Below, in pieces: positions 11,379-21,622 of a DNA stretch of 64,000 nt (positions are counted from its first letter, which is position 1; each line of letters begins with the position of its first letter). Source of the DNA: Dugong dugon (lineage: Eukaryota; Chordata; Mammalia; Sirenia; Dugongidae); NCBI GenBank assembly GCA_030035585.1, contig CM057469.1:65861501-65925500 (forward strand), given 5' to 3'. Both the position numbers and the translations under genes were made by a program. A model generated the notes under the pieces. It saw nothing but the letters and a program-made list of their open reading frames with translations, ran no database searches and had not been told where the DNA came from.

Positions 11379-11594
11379 CAGCACAAGTTGCCATGAAGTC
11401 GATTCCAACTCATGGCGACCCCAACTCATGGTGACCCTGTATGTGTCGGAGTAGAACTATGGGGTTTTCAATGGCTGATTTTTCAGAAGTAGATTGCCGG
11501 GTCTTCCTTCTGAGTCACTTCTGGGTGGATTTGAACCTCCAACCTTTCAGTTACCAGCCAAGTGTGTTAACCATTTACACCACTGAGGAACTCT
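11379..11594 (-). mobile_element. AfroSINE, type B, with internal duplication
   Basis: The type B body is present ('aagtagattgccgggtcttc' on plus). Near its 3' end the phrase 'actcatggcgacccc' is followed directly by 'aactcatggtgaccc', a 15-bp imperfect tandem duplication that other copies lack. A short 'tatctaa' repeat flanks the element on both sides. Confidence 0.87.
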
Positions 11595-11929
11595 AGCTAT
11601 CTAACATACAGTATTTAAATGCAAATCTTGGAAAGAATGAGAAAGGAACTGTAGTACAGGTGCGGTTACATTGAACCAACCACCAAGGCTAAGGAAGGAG
11701 TGCCTCAGAGGGAGATACAGAATGGTTCCAAATGGGGATACACAGAAAGAGGTATGATATGTTGAAAGAGCTTAGCAAGAGCTGAGGGCCATACAGCCCT
11801 GAGTAAAACCATGAAAGAGAAACTTACAATGCAGCTCACAGTCAGGGAAGCTTCTCCAACTAAACTCAGAGGACTAAAGCTCCATCCAAAGTGAACAGAG
11901 ATGCCTCAGATCTTGGCCCATATAATTTT

Positions 11930-12520
11930 TTGTGACTCCAAATTCAAGTAAATAAATAATAGGCAATAACCGACTTCGTTTGGAGCCATTTAAAATGATC
12001 GCCTCCTTCAACAGTCATGTGGAACGCCCAACACGCAGATGGGACCTGACAAGCAAGCAGTTATGTGATGACAGGTGGAGTTAAGCTGTTGGTAGGAAGG
12101 CATTTGGGAAAAAGAAAGGCGAGTGCACGGAAGCGTTTGTCTGAAATCCCCAAAGCTTTCTCCATTAATGCCTGTTTTAAAACGCCGCAAGCATTTCTGT
12201 GAACTATTAAGGGTGGGGAGAGTTACCTAATGAGGCCGTTAAATTCATTAGCTGTGTGCTTGATCTAGCTCAGTTTCGAATGTGCATTTGAACGAGGCCT
12301 AGGATGTTAAATCTGTCAGAGGTCATAATCAATAGCAATGTGGTCACTGGGTCCGGAGCCATCGTGAAAGACGGAGGTTCCTCCTAAAGCCTTTCTTTGA
12401 AAATAAGAATGGATAAATTACTGCCATTTGCATCTTAGCCGTGCAAGCTATGATAATGAAGTGCTATAATGAAACCTATGCCTCAGGTTATAAGCTGATG
12501 ACCTGAGGGGCTGAGGAAGG
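11930..12520. promoter_or_regulatory. candidate conserved non-coding element (possible enhancer)
   Basis: This about 590-bp block carries no recognisable repeat. It keeps more CpG than its surroundings and is dense in motifs typical of developmental enhancers: an inverted TAATGA (12228-12233) / TCATTA (12245-12250) pair, a perfect octamer ATTTGCAT (12426-12433) and several further TAAT cores. No open frame longer than 60 codons spans it. The enhancer reading is inference from composition and motifs; conservation cannot be tested here. Confidence 0.35.
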
Positions 12521-12719
12521 ATCTTTCCACCCATGTACTGGGATTTCACCATTCCTAAATGTGTGTTAGAAAATTTGGGGAATTGTTCGTGACCTAGGAC
12601 AAGTTCTTAGCTGTAGACAAGCTATACTGGATCTTATCTTCATAACTCCCAAGAACTTTTATGTGCCAGAATGTGTTAATCTACATGTTGCCAAATATTC
12701 AAAACGTTTATTTGGATCT

Positions 12720-12778
12720 AATATAGGATCGCTATGAGTCGGAATCAACTCGACGGCAATGGGTTTGGTTTTGGGGTT
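12720..12778 (+). mobile_element. AfroSINE 3' end only
   Basis: Only the last about 57 bp remain: 'ggatcgctatgagtcggaat', 'caactcgacggcaatgggtt', then a tggttt-type tail. It is severely 5'-truncated or deleted, but its sequence is close to consensus. Confidence 0.85.
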
Positions 12779-12791
12779 TAACATTGTTTAA

Positions 12792-12977
12792 GGATCCCTC
12801 GTGGTGCAGTGGTTAAGCGCTTGGCTGCTAACCAAAAGGCTGGGGCTTCGAACCCACCCAGTGGCTCCATGGCAGAAAAGATCTGGTGATCTGCTTCTGT
12901 AAAGATTACAGTTCTACTCTGTCACATTGGGCTACTATGAGTCGAAAATCAACTCGACGGTGCCTGACAACAACGAT
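12792..12977 (+). mobile_element. AfroSINE, with TSD
   Basis: The head 'cagtggttaagcgcttggct' is well kept and the 3' end is 'actcgacggtgcctgacaac', the longer RTE-like ending. A 9-bp duplication 'attgtttaa' at 12783-12791 recurs as 'actgtttaa' at 12978-12986. It lies 13 bp downstream of the truncated copy. Confidence 0.88.
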
Positions 12978-12986
12978 ACTGTTTAA

Positions 12987-13600
12987 TCACAATTGGATCC
13001 CAATCAATTTATGACTCTATCAAAATATGTACCTATATGACAGCTTGACTCAAATCTTTTTCCTATAATTAGGAAAAGGCATTCCTGCTCTCTATATAAA
13101 GACAATGATATTCTTGATATTCAGATTTGGGGATCTGAAGCCGTATGTTTATTAACCATTTTGCAGGTATGGCACTTTCTTAGTGCTAACGCTTTCTTTA
13201 ATATCAGCTGTATGTTGCACAAAACAAGAAGCTTCATAAGAGGCCTAAAAGATAGTAGCTTGTATCTGTGTTGAAAAATTAAAAAGTTAAGAAAAAAATC
13301 TACCAATCATTTAGAAAATTGACCAAAGCAATGTTATTCATCTTGAGATTACAAAATATGAATTTTTCACTTCTCAGCTGGAAATGTGGGAGTGGGATAG
13401 TCTTCTCTTAGTTGTTTTGACTATTTCGATTCATTAGGCAAATTCTAATTGTCTCACCAGTTACAACTTTGTCACAAGGTCACAGCAAGACTGGGGGCGG
13501 AGGGGGCAGGTGGGAGAATCTGAGGATGGAACGACACACTGGGATTTTTGTTATTGTTGGGGGGAAGGAGGATGTTTGCTTTCATTTCATTTTCCTCTTT
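12987..13600. other. unassigned non-coding sequence
   Basis: No gene or confident repeat. A G-rich stretch 'gggggcggagggggcaggtg' at about 13494-13513 stands out but is short. Confidence 0.4.
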
Positions 13601-13605
13601 GAGAA

Positions 13606-14228
13606 TGTAATAGGTTAAATTGTGGCCCCTCCAAAAAAAAACATATGTTGGAATTCTAACCCCTATACCTGTGATTGTAGCCCCATTTTGGAATAGGGTT
13701 TGATTTGTTATGTTAATGAGGCCATGTCAGTGGAAGGTGTGTCTTAAACCTACTTACTTTTGACATATAAAAGGAGTCCTGGTGTCCCTGTGTTTAAGTG
13801 CTCAGCTGGTAACTGAAAGGTCAGTAGTTCAAACCCACTAGCCTACTCTTTGGGAGAAAGATGTGGCAGTCTGCTTTCCTAAAGATTTCAGCCTTGGAAA
13901 CCCTATGGGGCAGTTCTCCCCTATCCTATAGGGTCACTATGAGTTGGAATCGATTGATGGTAATAGGTTCTTTGAGATAAAAAAAAAAGTGCAGATTAGG
14001 CACAGGAAAGCGAGTACAAATAGCGGAAAGGTAGATGGCATACAACGCCAAGAACGCTAGAGAAAACTGAGATAAGGATTTTCCCCCACAGCAGACAGAG
14101 AGACTTCCCCTAGTGCCAGCACCCAGAATTCAGACTTCTAGCCACCTAAACTATGAGAAAATAATTGATGTTCTTAAAGTCACCCACTTGTGATATTTCT
14201 GTTATGGCAGCGTTGGATAACTGAGACA
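13606..14228 (+). mobile_element. solo LTR, MaLR-like (copy 3), split by an AfroSINE
   Basis: It begins TGTAATAGGTTAAATTGTGG and ends GGATAACTGAGACA. A perfect 5-bp duplication GAGAA is found at 13601-13605 and 14229-14233. The left part runs to about 13772; the right part resumes at about 13971 with 'gcagacagagagacttcccc' and 'aactatgagaaaataattga'. Without the SINE the LTR is about 425 bp, comparable with the other copies. Confidence 0.85.
13773..13970 (+). mobile_element. AfroSINE (long form) inside the MaLR LTR
   Basis: The head is 'agtcctggtgtccctgtgtt', followed by a long-form body ('agaaagatgtggcagtctgc') and an eroded tail 'aatcgattgatggtaatagg'. An approximate duplication (tttgacatataaaa / tttgagataaaaaa) flanks it. 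It must be younger than the LTR it interrupts. Confidence 0.85.
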
Positions 14229-14389
14229 GAGAAGGTTAAGAAAAGACTCTTTAGGTTCATCCTGTCTTCCTTCTTCTTTTTCCTGCTTCCTTTCCTTCAC
14301 CTCATTTGCTTTTTCTTTTTTTCCCCCTCGCATTTTGGCTGCTTCCTTCTTATGTGTTTAGCAATAACTATAATAGCTGGCATATAACG

Positions 14390-14500
14390 GATGCCTAATG
14401 TGATCCGGCTACCTTATGCCGGAAGGTCATCTATCTGAGGTATTAACGTAAGTGAAGACGACGAGAGGACTTTACAACACGGACACGGGATTCGAACCAT
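14390..14500. other. CpG-dense patch of unknown origin
   Basis: About nine CpG dinucleotides fall within about 110 bp ('gatccggctaccttatgccg', 'gaagacgacgagagg', 'cacggacacgggattcgaac'), far above the surrounding DNA. It contains a short hairpin ccggc..gccgg and a reversed B-box-like 'ggattcgaacc'. A tRNA fold was tested by eye on the minus strand: the T stem pairs poorly and no anticodon arm follows. I do not know what it is. Confidence 0.4.
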
Positions 14501-14687
14501 GATCACCTGCAGTTCCTCTTTTTTTCTCATTTCTCTCAACTCAGATCACCTATACAACTCACCTCATGCATTTGTTCTGGTAAAAGGATGTGCATAAGAC
14601 TCATTGGAGGCTGGGAAACTTGAGGCAGAACTGAAGAATAGAAAAAAAAAGAACTCAAATCTTCCTCCGCACAAGTCTTTCTTGTTG

Positions 14688-14848
14688 CGCCTCCCTGGTG
14701 GCACAGTGGTTAAGAGCTCCGGCTGCTAACCAAAAGGTCAGCAGTTCGAATCCACCAGCTGCTCCTTGGAAACACTATGGGGCAGTTCTACTCTGTCCTA
14801 TAGGGTTGCCATGAGTTGGAATCGACTTAACAGCAATGAGTTTTTATT
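14688..14848 (+). mobile_element. AfroSINE, type A
   Basis: Well-preserved head 'ggtggcacagtggttaagag', B-box region 'gcagttcgaatccaccagct' and body; it ends 'cgacttaacagcaatgagtt'. This is one of the cleanest type A copies here. Confidence 0.92.
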
Positions 14849-15054
14849 ATACTCTTGAGTGTTACACTCTTGAATCATGCTTAGTCCCTAAAGCACATAA
14901 ACAAAATTTTTTTTCCTATATTTTTAGTTCACAAAGAACTTTTGCATACATTATCTAACACAGGTCACCTCAGTTTATTGAGAAAAAAGAAATGTTATGG
15001 AAAAAATTTATATTAAAAGATTTAAGAAATACTTTAAGATTTTCTTCTTTGCAG

Positions 15055-15255
15055 GTAGAGTTGCCAGATTTAGCAAATAAAAATATAAAACACCCATTTA
15101 AATTTGAATTTCAGATAAATAATGAATAATATTTTTAGTATAAATATGTCCCATGCAATAACTGAGATATATTTATATTTTAAAAAAAACTGATTATTTA
15201 TCTGAAGTAGATTTAAATGGGCATCCTGTATTTTATCTGCCTACCCTGTTGGTAA
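15055..15255. mobile_element. palindromic DNA transposon, MER53-like
   Basis: The left side 'gagttgccagatttagcaaa' ... 'cacccatttaaatttgaat' is mirrored by the right side 'atttaaatgggcatcctgta' ... 'ttttatctgcctaccctgtt'. Thus about 200 bp forms one long inverted repeat with a centre near 15155. This is the shape of a short non-autonomous DNA transposon. The MER53 name is from memory. Confidence 0.6.
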
Positions 15256-17223
15256 AGAGTAACCTAAAAAATTTTCTTCTACCCAGGCTTTCTAGCAAGT
15301 AAATTACATGAATAGAGAGCATTAGGAGGGCTTCCTTTTTAAAGAAAATCTGACTGGTTAATTTAACAAAGCAAGAATTTCCTCTGTAAAACAATTAATT
15401 GTGCACTAACATGTCATTTTTGCATATTTTTATTTTGGTATAATTTGTTTCTCAAAGTATTCTACATCTTTTATAGCATAATTTTAAAATCAGAGGAAGG
15501 AACCACTCTGGTTGTAGCCTGTTTCAAACTCAAACAACACGGAAACACACATTCATGAAAAGATTTAGGCAGGAGAGAAATAGTGACGAACTTCAGTTAT
15601 CATAAAGATGAAGACAAGGAGACTAAAACAAATAAGGAAGAAAAATCATCTTTTCCAAACATCGTTCTAATCAACCCAGAAGTACGTTTGACTTCATTCT
15701 ATTCTGTTCTTTAAATATGATATATGAAGGTCTTACTCCGTTTTAGCAAAGGTATAATATTTATATGAGTTAAGCGTCAAGATTGCAAAAGCCAGGGGAT
15801 TCAGAACTAGTGATGCTATATTTCAGAGAGATCGCCTAGATGGGGTGTGTCTTAAGCACAATCCAGAGCTGTATGGAAATTGAAGTTCTCAACGCAAAGA
15901 GTTGAGAGACCACTAGCAGAAGCCATTTTAGTCGCCCTTCAAAGTATCCCTGATGTCTATTTCCATCAATCGCTTCCCCATTGCTATTATCAGAAAAACA
16001 GCTTTCTGTGTGACGTAATGCTGAGTAAGCCCAACTTGAAACAACAGTGTTTGTCAGGGTTTAATATTCAGATTACAAGTGGCTTTTACTGAAACCATTA
16101 TCCCAGATTCCTATAAGCAGATCTCTGACTTGGAGAAGGAAAAACTAAGGTCACATTCACCTCAGACCTACACGATGTTTAAAAAAAGATACGAGCAGTG
16201 ATGTTCTCCCAACCCATCCTTGGGAACGTGCAACCGCCTCTAGATAAAGGCAGGGCGTTCCCCTCCCCATGTGACTTACTGAATACATGTTCTCATAAAT
16301 AATACATGCAGGAGGCTGCAACAGTATTGTTCTGAAGCTGAAGGCCATCAGTATTCTTACCAAATTATCGCAGTGGTGAATTTATTTACCTAGAACTTGC
16401 TTGTTTAGAGAAGTTATTCCATAACGGTTTGCATTTGTTTAGGACATGAGGATCAAGCCTGACCAACACCAACAACCAAAGGGCAGGTCATTTATTAGAG
16501 ATAAAACCAGAGTAGGGGACAAAAATCACAATATTTAGGATTAAGATATCTTCCGCATGTAACAATATGAAACAGACAGGGTTCTTGCTACACCATGGTA
16601 GTTCTTGGGAATCTAAAATCTGTGGCTATTTCTGATGGGCTTAATTATGTTAATGACTCAGTGTAAAAATAATTTTTTTTTCTTTTTTAACTGTCTCTTT
16701 TTTATTTTCTGAAGTTCTAATATGTCTACTTATGACTCACAAGAAACAGTCAATAATCAACAAACCAATAGAAAATAATTTATTACTTACCATGAATTTG
16801 GTTATATGTTAGATCTTATAGGAGACAAAAAGATGAACAAAGTATAGTCTTTGTCCTTGAGAAGCTTACACTCTTGTAAGGGCATTGGACTGCAAAAGAG
16901 AAATAATTATACTATAAAGAAGAGTGTGGTAAGTGCCAGAGAAGAGAAGCTAACTGTACTGAGGACATATACAAGGAAACATTTAATTTAGATTTTCCAG
17001 AAGAGATAGCTTCTGAGTCTTAAGAAGTGGGTAGGATTTCATTTAGCAGAATTGGGGAAAACCAAAAATTCCAAATATGCATTTCTTCAAAAGCATAGAG
17101 GTAATAAATGGTAGAGCATAGTCACAAAAGAGTTGGATATAAGATGGCTGAGAAAGAATTGAATGGATAAGTTTGGGGATAAATTGCAAATAATAGATTT
17201 CTAACTGTCGTGGACTTTTTGGG
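15256..17223. other. long low-repeat non-coding block
   Basis: Nearly 2 kb with no LINE, SINE or LTR that I recognise, apart from a possible old LINE-like trace at 16820-16960 ('gagaagcttacactcttgta'). Segments such as 15395-15430 ('aaaacaattaattgtgcact') are A+T-rich with TAAT cores. Small frames (70 codons plus at 15880, 68 codons minus at 16157) have no family resemblance. Confidence 0.4.
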
Positions 17224-17249
17224 TTTTTTTTTTTTTTTTTTTTTTTTTT
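17224..17249 (+). repeat. poly(T) tract, about 26 bp
   Basis: An uninterrupted T run followed by T-rich text to 17300. It could be the tail of a minus-strand retroposon, but no body was recognised next to it. Confidence 0.9.
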
Positions 17250-17399
17250 GTCTTTCTATGTTTTGTTGTTTATTTTTTGCTTGCCCAATAATCATTTTCT
17301 TTTTTCTCGTAATAGTACTTCATTTTGGGGGACAGGGGAAAATTTTCTCCCCAACTGTCAGTCACTGATCCAGTAGGGCTAAAAAAAAGTATAGCACAG

Positions 17400-17700
17400 G
17401 GAGAAAACAGACCTAGGAGAGAGCCTCAAGACAGTTCAGCATTTAATACCTGTATGGAAGAAGATGAACCCACAAAGGAGACAGAGAAGGGATGGCCAAA
17501 GAAATGGGAGCAAGATCTGGAGAGATTGCATCATAGAGGCCAAGACTTGAAAGTTTCTGGAAGGAGTCAGTGGTCAACAATGATGCTGAGAGGCGAAGTA
17601 TAATGGTGACTGAAAATATTCATTAGATTCACCGACAAGAAGGTCATTAATAACTTGAGAGAGAGAAAGACAGCAATGTTTCTACACAGTGCTAGGCTGG
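17400..17700 (+). mobile_element. ancient LINE-like fragment
   Basis: 'aggagacagagaagggatgg' and 'agtcagtggtcaacaatgat' parallel the family at 47800-49200 ('aagaagtggtcagcagtgcc'). The 92-codon plus-strand frame at 17325-17603 lies in this decayed repeat and is not a gene. Confidence 0.4.
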
Positions 17701-17976
17701 AAGCGGGATTGGAGTGGGTTGGCAAGTTAAGCAGAAGGTGAGGAAATACAGACTGCCGGGATTGACAATTCTTTCAACTCTTCAGAGCAATTTAACTGTG
17801 AGAGAAAGATACCTGATAAGACAGGGACTAAGAGGGGAATGCAGGACCCAGTGAGGGTTTGTTTTTAATTGGATGTATTAACTATGATTAAAAACCAATG
17901 GGTATTGCTGATGGAGTACTGAGTTTCAGTTTACAGTGATGGAAAAATTGTATTAAGGGTAAGGTTGCATATTTCT

Positions 17977-19288
17977 TCCCATGCTAAAGAAAGGTGCTCC
18001 AATGGAATGCAGAAATTATTGAACAACATCATTACTATCACAAATAAGTAAAATTTTGCTGAAGATCACTGAAAAGTGATTGTAGCAGTACATCGACAGG
18101 GAACTGCCAGAAATTCAAGCTGGATTCAGAAGAGAATGTGGAACAAGGGATATCATTGCTGATGTCAGATGGATCCAGGCTGAAGGCAGAGAATACCAGA
18201 AAGATGTTTACCTGTATTTTGTTGACTAAGCAAAGGCATTCAACTATGTGGATCATCACAAATTATGGACAACCTAGCGAAGAATGGGAATTTCAGAACA
18301 GTTAATTGTGCTCATGAGGAACCTGTATAGAGAAAAAGAGGCAGTCCTTGGAACAGAGCAAGGGGATACTGCATGGTTTAAAGTCAAGAAAGGTGTGTGT
18401 CAGGGCTGTATCCTTTCACTATATTTACTCAAACTGTATGTGAAGCAAATAATCCAAGAAGCTGGACTATATGAAGGATGTGGCATCAGAATTGGTCAAA
18501 GATTCATTAACAACCTGTGATATGCAGATGACACAATTTGCTTGCTGAAAGTGAAAAGGACTTGAAGCACTTACTGATGAAGATCAAAGACTACAGCCTT
18601 CTGTAGAGATTACACCTCAACACAAAGAAAACACAAATCCTCACAACTGGACCAATAAGCAACATTATGACAAATGGAGAAAAGATTCACGTTGTCATGG
18701 ATTTCATTTTCCTTGGATCCACAATCAACACCCATGGAAGCAGTAGTTGGGAAATCAAATAACGTATTGCATTAGGTAAATCTGCTGCAAAAGACCACTT
18801 TAAAGTGTTGAAAAGGAAAGACGTCGCTTTGAGGACTAAGGTGCGCCTGACCCAAGCCATAATATTTCCAATTGCCCCATATGCATGCAAAAGGTGAACA
18901 CTGAATAAGGAAGACTGAAGAAGAATTGATGCCTTTGAGTTATGGAGCTAGCGAAGAATGATGACTATACCACGGACTTCCAGAAGAACAAACAAGTCTG
19001 CCTTGGAAGAAATACAGCCAGAATGCTCCTTGGAAGCGGGGATGGTGAGACTTCATCTCATGTACTTTGGACATGTTATCAAAAGGGACTGTCCCTAGAG
19101 AGGGACATAATGATTGGTAAAGTAGAATGTCAACAAAAAAGAGGAAGACCCTCAACGAAATGCATTGACACAGTGGCTGCAACAACAGGCTCAAGCATAA
19201 CAACAATTGTGAGGATGGTGCAGGACCAGGCAGTGTTTCATTCTGTTGTACATGGGGTTGCTGTGTGTTGGAACTGACTCAACGGCAC
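17977..19288 (+). mobile_element. RTE/BovB-like LINE fragment (RT half and 3' end), split by an LTR
   Basis: Compared with the RTE at 39793-43003 it begins inside the reverse transcriptase region, so about 2 kb of 5' sequence is missing. It runs collinearly to the 3' end. The 3' terminus resumes after the LTR at 19755 ('cacctaacagcaacc') and ends near 19780. The family moves by target-primed reverse transcription and lends its 3' end to AfroSINEs. Confidence 0.9.
18038..19277 (+). pseudogene. RTE reverse transcriptase remnant
   Basis: Conceptual fragments show RTE-clade reverse transcriptase. An early part (about 18110-18280, broken by a stop after YFVD) carries the catalytic-motif-A-like segment. 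A 78-residue stretch (18284-18520) includes KKGVCQGCILS, the motif B region. Directly after a stop comes YADDTI, the catalytic YADD box, at about 18523. The 111-residue frame at 18942-19277 holds the C-terminal segment with QKRGRPSTKCID. At least three stops or frame changes separate these parts, so it cannot make enzyme. Confidence 0.88.
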
Positions 19289-19754
19289 TGTCATGGATTG
19301 AATTACATCCCCCAAAAAATGTGTGTATCCTGGGCCATGATTCCCGGTATTGTGTGATTTTTCCATGTGTTGTAAATCCTGCCTTTATGATGTTAATGAG
19401 GGAGGATGAACGGCAGTTGTGTTAGTAAGGCAGGACTCAGTCTACAGGATTGGACTGTGTCCTGAGGCAATCTCTTGAGATATAAAAGATAGAAGGGAGC
19501 AGAGAGACAAGGAGACCTCTACCACCAAGAAAGCAGGCCAGGAGCAGAGCGTGTCCTTTGGACCCGAGGTCCCTGCGCAGAGAAGCTCCTAGTCTGGGGG
19601 AAGACTGATGAGAAAGCCAACAGAGAGTGAAAGCCTTCCCCTGGAGCTAATGCCCTGAATCTGGACTTCTAGCCTACTTTCTGTGAAGAAATAAATTTGT
19701 TAAAGCCATCCACTTGTGGTATTTCTATTGCAGCACAACTAGATGACTAAGACA
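19289..19754 (+). mobile_element. solo LTR, MaLR-like (copy 4), inserted in the RTE 3' end
   Basis: It starts TGTCATGGATTGAATTACAT and ends GATGACTAAGACA. The 5-bp duplication is GGCAC (19284-19288) against GTCAC (19755-19759), one change. It cuts the RTE exactly within 'aactcaacggcac', and the RTE resumes directly on the other side. It includes a TATA-like 'gagatataaaagataga' and an 'agaaataaatttgttaaag' poly(A)-signal region. Confidence 0.9.
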
Positions 19755-19767
19755 GTCACCTAACAGC

Positions 19768-19896
19768 AACCAAAAATAACAGGCTTGCATGGCCGATTAT
19801 TATAAGTGCTGTCAGTAAGTTGTACATCCGTAATAAGTTAAAATGGAAAATGTTGTATGATAGACATATTTACAATGACAAAAAAAAAAAAAAGTA
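19768..19896 (+). mobile_element. old L1 3' terminus with poly(A)
   Basis: 'taagttaaaatggaaaatgt' followed by 'acatatttacaatgac' and an A14 tract resembles the terminal bases of old L1M subfamilies ('...atgttatg..attttaccacaataaa'). About 110 bp survives. Confidence 0.5.
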
Positions 19897-19914
19897 ACTG
19901 CTGAGGCTGCTTAC

Positions 19915-20725
19915 GCATAACCAAACACCTCATGGGTTTTGGTTCCTTGGTTTGAAGGTTTAGGGTCATGGTTTCACAGGACATCCCAATTAATTGGCCT
20001 AACTACCTGTTTAGTGCTTTAGTTCTAGTTTCTAGTTCATTGAGTAGTTCTTGGGGCCTTAACATCTTGCAAGTGGCCATCTGAGGCACAATAATTGGTC
20101 TCTATTCACCTGGAGCAACACAGGAACACTGACAGTCAGTAACAGGAGGAGGAAATGGAATGTGTGGCTAATTCCCTCCATGAACAACCGCTTCTTTTGC
20201 CATTAGACCAGAAGAACTGGATAGTGCCAGCTACCATTACTGAACATTTTGATCAAAAGTTCTATAGAAGATTCATTATCAAAAGGGGAAAAATGTAGAA
20301 CAGAATTTCAAGGTCTCATGGACTCTAGACTTTCTGGAGCCGTGGAGGCTGGATGAACCCCTGAAACTATTGCCCTGAGATCATCCTTAAACCTTAAATA
20401 AAAAATAGCCCATAAAATCTTCCTAAAACAAAACAATAGTTTAGCTTAACTAGTAGTATCTGCCTTGAACATTTTGCTTTTTTAAGAATTATCCATACGG
20501 GATCAAATTGACAACAGCAACTCGAAAGATTAGATAGGAACCTTAGGGGACAGTGAATTTATGTTAATGGAGGAGGAACAACTCAGAAAAGGAGGGTGAG
20601 AATGGTTGCACAACTCAAAGAATGTAATCAATGTCACTGAATTGCACGTATAGAAACTGTTGAATTGGTGTATGTTTTGCTGTGTATATTCTCAACAACA
20701 ATAAAACCAAATTTTTAAAAAACAA
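19915..20725 (+). mobile_element. L1 3' UTR, older subfamily, ending in module X
   Basis: The first part ('gttcttggggccttaacatc', 'gcaagtggccatctgaggca', 'ctctattcacctggagcaac') aligns by eye with the younger L1 3' UTR at 24700-24770 ('gtctggggtcctaacagcct', 'agccatctaagatactccat'). The last about 235 bp from 20486 ('gggatcaaattgacaacagc' to 'gctgtgtatattctcaacaa') are what I call module X. It recurs alone at 57934 and inside the compound L1 at 25291. Confidence 0.75.
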
Positions 20726-21047
20726 TGGGACGACTCTAATTGAGAGAGAATGAATATGCTTGATAGAAATAATCAGCATTGTGAGGCTCCTGAGAAGGTG
20801 GCAGGAATGTGATCTAGAGCACAGGTCGTCCAGTCTTCACAGGATGAGAGATGACAAATAGCTGCAGATGAGGAGGGTATAATGTTTGTTATCAAGAAAA
20901 AGAGGCCATTCTCAGACAATGGCTTCTATTCGTTCTCTAGAGTAGGAGGTCTGAGTGCGATGTAGAATCAGGGACCAAGGTGGACAAGAGGTAAAAGGGG
21001 AAATAAAGTTGGAGGAGAAGAATAAGCTGCTACAAAAGCCTTCATAG
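20726..21047. other. unassigned non-coding sequence
   Basis: No repeat or gene recognised. Confidence 0.4.
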
Positions 21048-21622
21048 ATTAATTTTTTAATGTAGTAAAAAATATAGAATGGGAAATTTGCCATTTTAGC
21101 CATACAATTCAAGTATACTTAATTATATTCACTATGTCATGCAAATACCACCACTATTTATTTCCAAAACTTTTTCATCACCCAAAACAGAAACTCTGCA
21201 TCCATTAAGCATTAACTCCTCTTTATCTCATCCCCAGCAGCCCCTATAACCTCTAACCTACTTTCTCTCTCTGTGCATTTGCCTATTCTAGGTATTTCAT
21301 ACAAATGGGATCAGACAATAGTTATTCTTTTGTAGTCTGGCTTATTTCCCTTAACAAAATGTTTTCAAGGTTCATCTATATCAGGACTTCGTTTGTCTTT
21401 ATGACTGAATAATATTCCATTGTATGTATGTACCACATTCTTTTTATCCATTCATTTGTTAATGGACATTTAGGTTGTTTCCACTTTTTGGCTACTGTGA
21501 ATACTAGAGTGGAATTGCTGGATCGTATGGTAATTCTGTATTTAACTTTTTAAGCAACCAAACTGTTTCCCATAGTAGCTGTACCATTTTACGTTCCCAC
21601 CAGCAAAGGATGAGAGTTCCAC
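21048..21622 (-). mobile_element. old L1 (L1M-type) 3' UTR and end of ORF2
   Basis: The plus strand reads 'attccattgtatgtatgtac', 'tggacatttaggttgtttcc' and 'gaattgctggatcgtatggt', the reverse complement of the L1 ORF2 C-terminal coding region, in the order expected for a minus-strand element. The lower-coordinate part ('cccaaaacagaaactctgca') is its 3' UTR. It is more diverged than the L1s at 23-30 kb. Confidence 0.8.

Noticed and set aside
14440..14510. Possible tRNA on the minus strand ('ggttcgaatcccgtgtccg')
   Set aside because: The T stem pairs poorly and no anticodon or D arm can be placed at the right distance.
17325..17603. 92-codon plus-strand frame with a charged product
   Set aside because: It overlaps an ancient decayed LINE-like repeat, and the charge bias follows from A+G-rich DNA.
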